DNA of 64,000 bases, taken from positions 1,178,001 to 1,242,000 of the forward strand of contig RCSZ01000007.1 of the NCBI GenBank assembly GCA_014898425.1. Direction: 5' to 3'. Under the pieces are notes generated by a model, which did no database searches, was not told the origin of the DNA, and saw only the letters and a program-made list of their open reading frames with translations. The position numbers were made by a program, and so were the translations under genes. The stretch is from Botryotinia globosa. Taxonomy: Eukaryota > Ascomycota > Leotiomycetes > Helotiales > Sclerotiniaceae. Shown here one piece after another: positions 1 to 11,055 of this stretch (position 1 is its first letter; each line of letters starts with the position of its first letter).

Positions 1-360
1 ATTATATAGATTTAAATTTTTATTAAATTATATTTAATATTGATAGAGATATTGATAGATTAAAAAAGTAATTTTTTATTAGCGCAGGATATAAGTAGTC
101 AGCTGGACAACCTCGGGACTACTAAAAGTTAATATTAATAAAACTTAATCCCAGGATTATTAATTTAATTTATAATAAACTTATAAACAATAATACTATA
201 AAAAGAAATATTTGTATAATTATAATATCAAAACTTCAAAAAAATGAGTTATAAATAATCAAACATATTTTAAACTAATCAAAGTATAAAATAAACTTTG
301 AATAAAATTCAATATATCTTCTTATATAATCTCTTACTAAGATTATCAAACCCTTCCCAA
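1..360. other. A+T-rich block at window edge
   Basis: This stretch is made almost entirely of A and T, with TAAT/ATTA-like words and very few C or G. No open frame of useful length survives. Such blocks in filamentous ascomycetes are often transposon remains degraded by repeat-induced point mutation, but I see no terminal repeats or recognisable transposon protein, so that origin is inference. Composition returns to normal near position 360. Confidence 0.5.
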
Positions 361-407
361 TATATTCTCTACTACTGAGCCCTGACAAGGGGTGGCCCGA
401 AAGTAGG

Positions 408-511
408 ATGGTCGACTTAAATGTAGAAATCGAATCAAGAAATCCTCCCGAGAATCCGCGAAGACCTTATGGCGAGGTGCTTCCAGATGGTTGTGATGGA
501 ATTTTGATCAG
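408..511 (+). pseudogene. Possible exon or gene fragment, unknown
   Basis: An ATG at 408 opens a frame of 34 codons that runs directly into a strong donor-like GTGAGT at 512. The peptide begins MVDLNVEIESRNPPENPRR and is hydrophilic. I could not find a convincing acceptor and second exon downstream, and I do not recognise the peptide. It sits next to the A+T-rich block, so it may be the remnant of a decayed gene. Support is weak. Confidence 0.15.
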
Positions 512-3500
512 GTGAGTTTCAGGTTTGCAATGTTTACCTCATTACATTTTTGAACCCTTGAGGTACGGCGCCATACTGTAGGTAGATATGACAAGGTACA
601 TCATGTGTGTGTCATTTTGGAGGTGCTTCAATGATGGCTTGCATTTGATATGTGAGGAGTGATTGGAAGAATTAGAGGGGTCCAGTTCAAATCGCGCGCT
701 GCTATAAGGTTATGCATTGATGGCGGGGAGTTATGACATGAGAAAATCTAGCAAATGATGAACGAGAAAACTAACATCAGTCCGTGGAGGCTACGATTGG
801 ATATTATCACCATGATCGCAAATATGGGAGGCTACGCCACTGGAGATGGATGAGAAATATCGGTCGCTCAAGTCGGCCCATCGACTCCCAAGTCGGCCCA
901 AGTCCTGTTGAAAATAGGAACATCGAGACGATGCGCAAGTCGGCAATCTAAATTGAATGTATTCGTATGGTGTCGCATGAATTCATGGAGCTTTGTGATG
1001 AACATGTCAACCGTACTATCGCCGTCCGAAAGATCTGAAGCAAGGCCACGAAAAGATGTTTCCAAGTTCGAAGACGACAAGAATAGAAAGATTGGCAGCC
1101 ATTTACAAATCTCTCAACGGCTTCAGGCTGTCGTTGTGAAAAATAGTATGTATGTACTGTACCTACAATCTTGAGGCCAACCGAGGTCTCCTCAGCGTCG
1201 TTTCACAATAACATATTTATCCCCCCCCTATGGATACGACGGGCGCGGGATGACATACCAAGCATTTTCGTGACTCGCGGGTTGGATAACCCGTCAGTTT
1301 TGGAGCGTTAGTCCCATCGTTGGTCTCAACCACATGGATGGCATTCGTCAACTGTAGACTGTAGTCCTCCAAAAGCTTCAATCCTGGAAATCCACGGGTC
1401 TGCACACTGAGTAAGTTTGCCGTCATAGCAACGATCATCTAACGAGTTTGACGCTCAGATCGCGCGCTATTCACGCAAAGGCATTTACTTTTCGTTCTCG
1501 AAGCTGTCTATCTCCACGCTCGTCCATGGAAATTGCGGATGAGATTATCAGAAGTACGATGCTCCGGTACTTCTTCTGACCCTTATGATGAGAGGAAAGC
1601 CTTGGGTCGGATCTAGTCAGATTACAAGATACCTAGTTGAGATTCTAATCACTCTACTCAATCTTTTTCCAGCCAACATTTTTGCCTCTCTGTCAACTTA
1701 ACGCATGAATATTCTTAGGCTTTCCAATGTACCAACGTACTGCACTGACTGGATCATCTGTGCTTGGATATTGAAATGTCATAACGAATGTTTTTCGCCG
1801 CATTTATTGAATAACACTTCCGTCAACAACGCCCCTCATGATCCACTTCCTACCCACACAGAAAGGTGTCTTATGCCAAACATGGTCTTCCCAGCTCTTA
1901 TTCAAGATCAAATATAGAAACACGCTGTCTTCAGCTTCCTCAATTGCGAGTTCCGACTCCCGAGTCCCCAAGCGGTCGCACTAGCTCATTTTGTGATGTC
2001 TCTCTGCAAATTCAATTCTAAATCTCGTTCCCACTGCCCAGTTCGAATGAATATTACTCCGCTCTCCATGCCGATACGACCCTCCGTGCTCCATTAACTA
2101 ATGGGCCAATGACTATTAGATCGTCATATCAATGAAAGAGCATTCCTTTCTGTGAGGTTCGACCGAGAAAGTAATTTGCATAGGGAGGAACCACAATTTT
2201 TACTCCCGATGCAAGAAGCATGGTCCAGATATGCAGATGGCAAGGTTACGCGGAGATTACATATCTAATGAGGTATATGAAGCCGATGCACGTGGTGGCA
2301 TAAGATTTAAGAGACAGCATAATCATGTGAGCCTAGCAAGGGATGAAGGAGAAGCAAGAAAGAAGAAGCATTTTCTTGTCGAAAATGCACGTCGCAAGTT
2401 GCAACTCCAAAGATATATATGTTTCATATTCCATGAACTTAATGCTTTGAACTATTGTACCCAGTTTTTCAAATAATAATCGATTTTGCTTAACGTTGAT
2501 CTAAAGTTCTAGAGTGAGCTTTGATCTGGATTACTTGTAGGCCCACCCCCAAACCTAGTGAATGTGGTTGTGAAAGACAACCTTGAAACACAAATTTCCT
2601 GCCTTCCTCAGATGATGCACGAGAAACAAAGCCACCACCTTGAAAAAGGCACAGTTACATAGAGATTCCCAGGAGTTGCACACCTCCATCGTCACCAATT
2701 CCTTATTGGGGTTACGCTTACAGTACATTCGGTTATGCTTCGCCTCCTTCCTATTCCCCCCTCATTACTACATCTTGGATAAATCGTCAATGACATGAAA
2801 GAAAATGAACCGGAAGGCTGTATACATGCTCAGTCCATACGTGAGATCAGATATCAGGAGAGAAAGCCACTCAATGGAGGGAAGAGGGAGCAGAAAACTA
2901 GAAACAAGCGCCAGGAGCAGATTGTGCCGCGTGCAGTCTTTACCCTTGATCGGAATACTTTCTCAAACACGAGGCCTGAGGTGGTAGCATACCATTGAAT
3001 CTTGACAGGGCTCTAATTAAGCCACCGAGGAGACCTTTCATATTTCCCTTATTTTACGAAAGTTAGACAGACGGAAGAGGGAGAGAGGAAGAGAGGAAGA
3101 GAGGGAGGCTTCTGGGAATGATAACAAGGGATAAGCCATCATTTCATTGATAGAGCCAGAGCCGTATGGATTTTGGAAAGGAAAATCAACCATTCCGTTA
3201 TTATTTTCCTTTCTTGGGCTTCACAGATACAAGTATACAATGGGCGGGTAGAGAGTTGCACCAAAGGATATAAATTTAGATGGAAGAATTGGTTGGTTGA
3301 ATCAGCAGCACAAGTCATGTTTTATTATCTGTCAGCTACTCTGTGTACTGTACATACGAGATTGTATGACAAATTGTCAACAACCAATGGCAGTCTTTAG
3401 ACGGACCTAGTCTAATTGAACACCTAGGGATTTCTATTTATATTTGCTCTTTCAACGCCGTTGTAAAATTATCGCTCGATATCAGAATTAATGATGTCCT

Positions 3501-4694
3501 AGCGGTCACTTTCTTGAGTCATTCATTCAAATGCATTTTGTATCGTCCTATGTACGTACCCTACTACCTAGGTCCCAAGGTAAGGTAGAGAGAGGTCCCT
3601 ACTTCTTGATGCTTTGTCATTTTGGATATCATCTATCGATTCGGAAATCATGCCTCCGCAATGTGTACCGGTCTTCCTAGGACAATATCAATAGGTAAAT
3701 TGTAATATCATAATTGAGGGACGTAATTCACCAGTTGAACCTCTCTTTCAATGGACATCAATAATATGACTGATTTAATTCTAAATCGAAGACATCTTTG
3801 ACGACCACTTTCTCCTTCGGTTACAGTATCAGTATCTCTTGTCTCACCCAATGTAGAAAAGTTCAAATCATTTCAACGGGAAAGCTCTTTCTTTGCTCTA
3901 GAAGGAGAATGATTTCCATTTGACATCCACTTTCCCATACAAGTCCACCCATCTGCCATTTCTCAATAGTAAGAGATCAAAAGTTCGCGGAATCCTATTA
4001 CCGAGCCTCCCCCCTTCCCCCAAAGTAGAGGAAGCCAGAAGAAGGAATATCGGGAAATTATACAATACATACCAGGTACATACGATACCTATACCAAGGA
4101 CCTACTAGGCATGATTGTTGTACGCACAGTGCACACCGACGAGCATACACACGAACACACACCGACGAAGGGACTGAAAGCCGTCTACAACGCACACACA
4201 TTCACGTTCTCACCCATCTCCGAGATTCTTTATTAGTGCCATCCTCAGGATTCTGTGCTACTACCTACTACCTACAGTATTCCATCCTTCGTTCTTCAAT
4301 ACCTCCCTAATCACTCCTGCGCTCACTCACCTGCATATCGCATACCGCATACCGCATACCGCATACATAACCCATACGACCTTGATAACCTTCAACTACT
4401 TCTCCCCCCTGGACGCTTGCTTCAGATCACGATAACAGCCAATCTGATCCCTCGAGCCTTCCACAAACTACCTAGTGAGCACTCTCAGACCTATTAGCAA
4501 TAAACCCTGTTCGACCACTGCTTGTTCAACGACTTTTACGAACATTACGACTTCTCAGCAGTAACGGGCGAGCACAAGAAGAAGCAAAAAGATTGTCTAG
4601 CATTCCTTCTCCCCCCCTCCCCCTCGAGTTTGAAGCTGGATCATCGAACCCAACGGTACTTCGTACAGATCCTCTCGTCATTATTCGACGCATG
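512..4694. other. Long intergenic stretch, no gene recognised
   Basis: About 4.2 kb in which every open frame is short and none resembles a known protein. Small features only: a 12-bp direct repeat (CAAGTCGGCCCA at 869-880 and 889-900), a GA-rich run near 3075-3110, and a short heptamer repeat at 4334-4367. The last few hundred bases may hold the promoter of the STE12 transcription unit. Confidence 0.5.
4334..4367 (+). repeat. Heptamer microsatellite (CATACCG)n
   Basis: One variant unit (CATATCG) is followed by three exact CATACCG copies and a broken fourth. It lies in the non-coding region upstream of STE12. Confidence 0.8.
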
Positions 4695-5140
4695 AGGCAC
4701 GAACTATACGATAGCGCAGTAACTATTCCCACTCATTCAACCCGGGGTCATCTTTTTACCCACTAGAACAAGCAGCTACCCAAGTTCCGGAGGTTGTAAG
4801 TTGTAACCTTTAAAAGAGCAAGTGAAAAAGACTGGAGAAGACATCTTTTGTGAGCACAAACCCAAGCACAACCCATCCCCAATCACCAACCCCTTGACCA
4901 TTTCTTACCACACTCCCCCCAGCAAGCAACTTAGCACCAGAGCATAGCGAGGATAAAGCAAAAAGCCAAAGCAGCGAGCGCGATTATAATCCTTGAAAAC
5001 ATTACCAAAAGCAAGTTAGAGCGAAAGGGGGAGGGGGAGAAAGAGTCAAGACACGACACAGAGCGGACCATCCACTCATTCCACCACCAGCGTTCTTCCT
5101 TGGCTATTCATACCCACCCGTTCTTTTTACCCATCCCAAT

Positions 5141-5240
5141 TGTTATTATTATATTATTATTATATTATTATTATATTATTTTTATTATTATTGTCATTAT
5201 TATTGTCACTCTTCTTTTTCTTCTTCTTCTTCTCCTTCTT
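5141..5240 (+). repeat. (ATT)n and (CTT)n low-complexity tract
   Basis: Interrupted ATT/TTA trinucleotide repeats span about 5141-5206, followed by a CTT run at about 5211-5240. They lie inside the STE12 leader. Similar CTT runs recur at about 5866-5890. They give low-complexity open frames on both strands that I do not regard as genes. Confidence 0.8.
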
Positions 5241-5280
5241 GACCCTTACCCAGTTCTCCTCCAAGTGCAGCAGCGTGCAC

Positions 5281-5334
5281 ACCACTTTCACCACTTTCAC
5301 CACTTTCACCACTTTCACCACTTTCACCACCTTC
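5281..5334 (+). repeat. Nonamer tandem repeat ACCACTTTC x6
   Basis: Five exact copies of the 9-bp unit ACCACTTTC are followed by one copy with a single change (ACCACCTTC). The period is a multiple of three, so it reads as a His-His-Phe repeat in one frame, but that frame has no ATG and lies in the leader of STE12. Confidence 0.9.
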
Positions 5335-6278
5335 ACCTAACATCCACACTTTCACCTAACATCCACAATCCAAGTAAAAAAAGATCCAAGGCCCCTACCA
5401 CTTTTCGACCGCGCAGACCAGGTCCAAAAAAGACTCAGATTTGAGATTCTCAAACGACTATTAACTCAAACATTCCATCTTAAACCCCCCCGTGCCTTCC
5501 TCATCTCAAACTCGAAAAAAAGAAGAAGAAGAAGAATCTACGTCTCTCATTCTCGTCGCAGGTCGCCCGTACATCCAACAAGAAAGCACATTCTACCCCT
5601 CAGCCGCAGTCAATCTCTTCTATTGATCGTAGCATTCACCCGAGGCTCTCTTCTTCATTTACCGACCGAACGAAACGAAAAGAGTCGCGACGAGATAGAT
5701 TAGATTTGTTTTTGAAAAGTGTTGTTGTCGCGGCACATTTTCCTACACCCTTTCGCTCGCCGAAGCTTCTCTCTTTCACTTCCTTTAGTCGTCCGATCGA
5801 CCTTTAAACACATACACCCTTCTCTTAATTTTTACCAAACCGCTATTAGACGGTTTTGTTTCTTCTTCTCTTCTTCTTCTTCTTCTTCTTGCTCTTTTTG
5901 AATACATTGGAAAAAGATATCGAGTCAAGTTCTTGCTGGCCTCGAACCCCTCGAACGTCAACTGCTTCATCTGGCTTCATCTGTACCGGAGCAGGCCCTC
6001 CATTCGAACACCAACCCTATCATTTCATAGAACCTTCTTACGATACCGATACCAATTCAGTTCTCTGACACTCGCTTCGCTCTCCGAATTTTCGAGGATA
6101 CTATCGCTTCATTAACGTCGCTGGTCTCCCATTACTTCAAACATTAATCAACACGCCCCATCTCCGGTTTATCGTGTTTCTCAGCCTTACGGCCTCGCCG
6201 GTGTTTCGATTCCCCACTCGATTCAGTTGATATCTTCCCACACAAACTGTTCTTGAGTCGTTGTTTCGACTCAATCGA

Positions 6279-8707
6279 ATGGCGCATATGATGTATTCGC
6301 AACATCATGCGACGATGGCTCCTCCACAGAAACCAGAGACCTTCATGCTGAGCAGTGAAGCCCAACAAAGTCTTCCTCAAGATGCTCAAGTAGCCCTCCA
6401 ACAAGTTGACAACTGCAAGTACCAAGCATTACTATTCAGGTGAATTTTACTAACTTGATATCCAGTAAAATACTTTTTAATATCTGCTCCTGTTGATTGG
6501 TCGGCGGATCAATACATCAGACGATTTCTCCTTCCAACTGGTGAATACGTTTCCTGCGTGTTGTGGTATAGTGAAGCTGTTTCTTTATCAGGAATTTATT
6601 GGGACTGATGATACTATAGGAACAATCTCTTTCATATTTCCGGTACCGACATTGTACGATGTCTGTCTTTTCGATTCCAAGCTTTCGGTCGACCAGTAAA
6701 GAATTCAAAGAAATTCGAAGAGGGTATCTTCTCTGATCTGCGAAATCTGAAATCTGGCACCGATGCCTCCCTTGAAGAGCCAAAGAGCGGTTTCCTAGAC
6801 TTCCTATACAAGAACAATTGCATCAGAACACAAAAGAAGCAAAAGGTTTTCTATTGGTATAGTGTGCCACATGACAGGTTGTTTTTGGATGCTCTGGAGC
6901 GAGATTTGAAGAGGGAGAAGATGGGGCAAGAGGCTACCACTGTAGCTGTCAATGAACCAGCTTTGTCTTTCGAATTCGACTCGTCGCAATCCTTGTTTGA
7001 ACAACTCACAAAGGCTCAGCAGGCCAACTCTTCATCATTCTCTGCTCAACAACCTTCATATAATCAATCACAATCGACATCCCCAGTGATGCGAGCGATG
7101 GATTCGATGCCTCCTCCACAGATGGTTCCTCAAGCTATGGCGATGCCAGAAGAGATGAACCAGATGGCAGCTTATCAACAAATGGCAATGCAGCAACCAC
7201 CAATGCAGCCACAGCAACATCATCATCAACAACAAATGCACCAAGTCAAGAGAGAGCCTGATTTCAACCGCGTTCAATACAATCAAAATGGTGTCCCAAT
7301 TGGACAAACACATCAGCGACATGCCTCCATGCCTGCATACGGATTAGAGTACTCTCCCGCGCCCTCGTTCGTTTCATCACACTATGAAGATTACAGTGCT
7401 CGTGGTATTTCATTTGAACCAATTACTCCACCGCAACAAGCCCTTGGAATGGGAGCTGAACCGGCTTATATTGCAAATGAGGAAACTGGTCTCTACACAG
7501 CAATTCCGGATCATATGGGTGGTGTCAATGGCCTGCATACTATGATGCAGCTACCCCCATCAAACTTGTCCGGTCCACAATTTTCGCATGCAACCAGAGG
7601 TTACGGAGCAAACAATGTCTACTCAGTGATTGAGGGTTCGCCAACGTACAAGCAAAGAAGACGTCGCTCGTCAATTCCTCCAGGAGTTGCATCAATCGTT
7701 GCTGCTGCCGCCGCAGCTGGTCAACATTCTCACCAAGCCCACAGGCCATCAGATCTACGAAGATCGGTCTCGCATTCTGTCGGACCAGTAGCTGAAGGTG
7801 ACGAGTCAGGAGAAAACTCCCCGCCTGGACTCACATACAGTAACCAAATTCCTCATCAGATGGCCCACCACAAAGAATTAGTTGATTTCTCCAGACATGG
7901 AACTCCCCTTTCTACTGTCGAGGATTCTCCTCACATGAACCCAATGTCCTTGCAACAATCAGACTTCCAGTTGAATAATGATGATCTTGCAGGCGATAGT
8001 CCACTTGATCATTCCCCTCAACGAAGACACATGCAAGGACCAGGTGGAGTATTGCGAAGAGCACGAAGCGCCACGATGATGGAACTTGGCCCCTATCCCC
8101 AAAAGTCACACTCATGCCCAATCCCCACTTGTGGTCGTCTGTTCAAACGTTTAGAGCATCTTAAACGGTATGTTCCATGTTTTCATTTCTTCTTCATTTC
8201 TTTTGTCCGGCTGTAGATCAAGCCGCTGACTTACCCCCGTCCAGACATGTGAGAACCCATACACAAGAAAGACCCTACATCTGCCCACACTGCAGCAAAG
8301 CATTCTCCCGCTCAGACAACCTAGCACAGTATGTTACACATTATTTGAATTTCAATCCCAACCACACCACCACACGCACACAGCATAGCAGTCCTCGCCT
8401 AAACCCAGTTGTTGATCTTTCGAACATGAGCTAACAAGTATCCAATAGACATCGTCGTACACATGATCGTGGTGATGGATCTGAAGGTGCCTATGGCAAC
8501 TACAGTGGCGAAGAAGAAGACTTCGAGGGTGAAGATCACCTTGGGCCCCTCGAAGACGCTTCTCCCAATTCTGAGAATGGTTACCTCCCACAAGGCATGT
8601 CGTCGAATTTCAACGGCATGCCTATGTCAATGGGAATGATGAATCCTGGTATGGCAGCCCCCAGTCAGCTCATCAATACACATCAACTCATGCAGCAGCC
8701 GATATAG
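6279..8707 (+). CDS. STE12: Ste12-like homeodomain/C2H2 transcription factor
   Basis: Transcription factor acting below the Fus3/Kss1-type MAP kinase; in plant-pathogenic ascomycetes its homologues control mating and host penetration. Five exons: 6279-6414, 6466-6565, 6620-8167, 8245-8328, 8449-8707, giving 708 residues. The Ste12 DNA-binding domain covers about residues 44-165 ([46 protein letters not shown]). A long Gln/Met/Pro-rich middle follows, then two C2H2 fingers (C578, C583, H596, H600 and C608, C611, H624, H628), the layout of filamentous fungi and absent from yeast Ste12. The start is the first ATG after a long ATG-free leader. Intron 1 (6415-6465) has a GC donor; reading through it or using the nearby GTGAAT donor breaks the frame. 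Identification is firm; exon ends are inferred. Confidence 0.96.
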
Positions 8708-11055
8708 AGTTCGCTCCAAACTCCCCGTCGTTTGAATAATGCAGGCTTCTCGGCATCACTTTTGTTCACCACTTAGTCGACTTTGACACCTTCTACTTCC
8801 CCTCTTTGTATATGATCTTTTTAGTAGTCTTTTTCTCCATTTTGTTTTCATTGCATAGCTTTGCGAGTCCTGCTGTATGCTACACATTTTCATTGGCTCT
8901 CCAAAGCTTTCATATTTACCTCTATTTCCTTTTAGTTTTTATTTGATACGGCTTTTCTATAGGCGCTACGGCCTGTCGTGTTGGTTGCAGCTGCTTGGGA
9001 TTACTTTGATGATCATGATGGATTTCTTTATGAAGCTCTCAAAACCCTCATCACTTTTTGTGGGTTGTTCGGATACTTGGGAAAAACTGGGTGTCTACAA
9101 AGGAAGGAACAGAAATTTCTGTGGATGGGTAGAGTGGGCAGGCAATGGCAGGGTGGATATCTTGTGTATTTTGTCTTGCCTTGTCTTGTCACTGGCTAAT
9201 GGGCTATTGTGCTCTCTATCATGAGGTAGATGGAGCGCGTAGGCCAGGGCTAGTTTTGTACACAATGTGATTTCTTTTAATGGGGTCTCGCTGGGTTGGT
9301 AGTTAAGTGGTAGTTTGCGCGTTACAGACTGAGAGGAGGGAAAACATCATAAAGGCGAATATGAGGAAGGATGTAGAGATGAACATCCTTGTGTATAATC
9401 AAAAATGTTTTTGTATGTTCGGTCATTTTGGTCTTGGGGAGTGGGATTTATGGTGTTGATCGATTGATATGAGATCGACGAGTGGAGTTGATATGAAGTG
9501 AGATGCGATGAAGAGAACTATAGACTATGTTATACCCAACTTTTATTTTGCTCGTGCGTCTCAATGCTTTGATCATGTGAGATGAGAGTTTTCTTTGATT
9601 GAAAGATTTAAGAATAACCTGACACTGAATAATGATCCAAAAGATATTATCACTGGGTAATTCCCACACACTTCGATCTGGCCCGTATCATCTGTGATTC
9701 TTCAAAATGCCGAATTTCATTATACTACTATTCTGAGCATTTCTTCATTAGTGGAGTAGAAAGGATATACGGAATGAAATTCTCATAGTATGGTGAACGT
9801 TGGAAACGAGCTGTGCCCGTATCATCGGGGTCGGTGCCGCGATCTAGCAAGTGAGATACGATATTTTCGTGGGCGCAAAACTTCCAAATGGCCGCCAGGC
9901 TCATCGCAGACCTCAACTTCCAAGCTCCAAGGCTGACAATGCTAAGATAGCTTTCGTTGAGAAGCCGGGCAGCGGTTAGTCTAGAGTGTATATGTGACGA
10001 TCAATATGTCGGGTATCCATAATGTGTTGTGTTGCGGATGTTCTCTGCTCAATATGACAATCATACTTTGTTTTCATTGTCTGTGTTGAGTGAGTGGGTG
10101 GAATTTTTGAGATTTGTGTCTTGAGTGGACAGCTGCAAAGTTCGAGTTGGCGCAGTTGTGAGTTTTGTTTATGGCCGCTGGCCTCTAGAATGATCGGCAG
10201 TCTTGAGAGCTTCTCTGGATCAGATTTCAATTTTCTCTGGAAAATCTTTCAATTTGCTACCCTATTTTGGCTTGAGTTGTATCGTATCGGTCAATGGATA
10301 CGACAACGAGCTGAATCTCCTCACAAAGCGTTACTGTGCAGGGTTCGACGTGCATGATATCCCAAAACCTCTCTGAGACATTGTAATATATTCATCGAGT
10401 GTGTTCTGACAAGGCTGAGGAGGAGAATACTCCAACTGTTGGGTCGGCTTCCTTTCATCTTGGCAGGGGTTAATGCTTTAACGAAGTCATCGCGATGTAC
10501 CGCCTCATACACTTTCTATATCACCATTTTTCATAGTCTGTAGTATTTTTCTTCTTATTCTTTCCATCATCACTGTCACCTACTCTAGCATGCATCGCCG
10601 ATCCAAGTAAGAACTACGACGAAGTAGTCAACTTCAATAATCAAGAATGTCTATCTATCGATGTTCGACCGCAGAATCTCACTATTGTAAGATCTTACCT
10701 ACCAGGTTAGCACTTGCGCCTAATTGTTTCTCAACGATAGTTTCACTCGTTTCCGTGATATTTTCTGTTCTAATATGGTCTGATGGAACCATACTTTCCA
10801 GATAAGAACCGTACAAATAGCCTGGTCTTTGTGTTATTTCTCATTTGTCAATAGGAAACTGTATTGTACAACGAGAGATTTTCAATATTAGACCACGTCA
10901 CACGAATCCCGCACTATCATCCCAAGTTGAACTTTCAACCTATCGCTCTCGTAAATCCCAAGGTAATGTCACTTCAAGAACTGCACTTAGAGCTCATTCA
11001 ACTGGTACAAATGCAAAGCTTGACAATTCGCCTACATAAAACCCACTAATTTACC
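8708..11055. other. Intergenic region between STE12 and ADH
   Basis: About 2.3 kb between two convergent genes. The first part probably carries the STE12 3' untranslated region. Apart from an ankyrin-like relic at about 9728-9988 (listed separately) I see no recognisable protein, RNA gene or repeat. Confidence 0.5.
9728..9988 (-). pseudogene. Ankyrin-repeat-like gene fragment
   Basis: On the minus strand an open frame carries a stretch matching one ankyrin repeat: LAAIWKFCAHENIVSHLLD followed by RGTDPD. The pattern is LAA, then H-E-N-I-V, L-L-D-R-G and D-P, as in the family consensus. Upstream in the same frame comes LTAARLLNES, another ankyrin-flavoured piece. The frame stops at 9728 and no further repeats or splice-linked exons are visible. 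It looks like a decayed remnant of a larger ankyrin protein; a short expressed gene is not excluded. Confidence 0.35.

Larger units (their letters stand above)
4695..6278 (+). promoter_or_regulatory. Long ATG-free, pyrimidine-rich leader of STE12
   Basis: Reading the plus strand line by line, I find no ATG between the one at 4692-4694 and the STE12 start at 6279, a span of 1,584 nt. The complementary word CAT occurs roughly 30 times, so the absence is strand-specific. The region is rich in C, T and A, with ATT, CTT and ACCACTTTC repeats. The simplest reading is a long transcribed 5' leader (perhaps with introns) under selection against upstream start codons. The transcript start itself cannot be seen from sequence; the ATG-free limit near 4695 is only an upper estimate. 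Confidence 0.55.

Noticed and set aside
5100..5444. 114-codon frame with His-His-Phe repeats in the STE12 leader
   Set aside because: It has no ATG start and its sequence is simply the translation of ATT, CTT and ACCACTTTC repeats.
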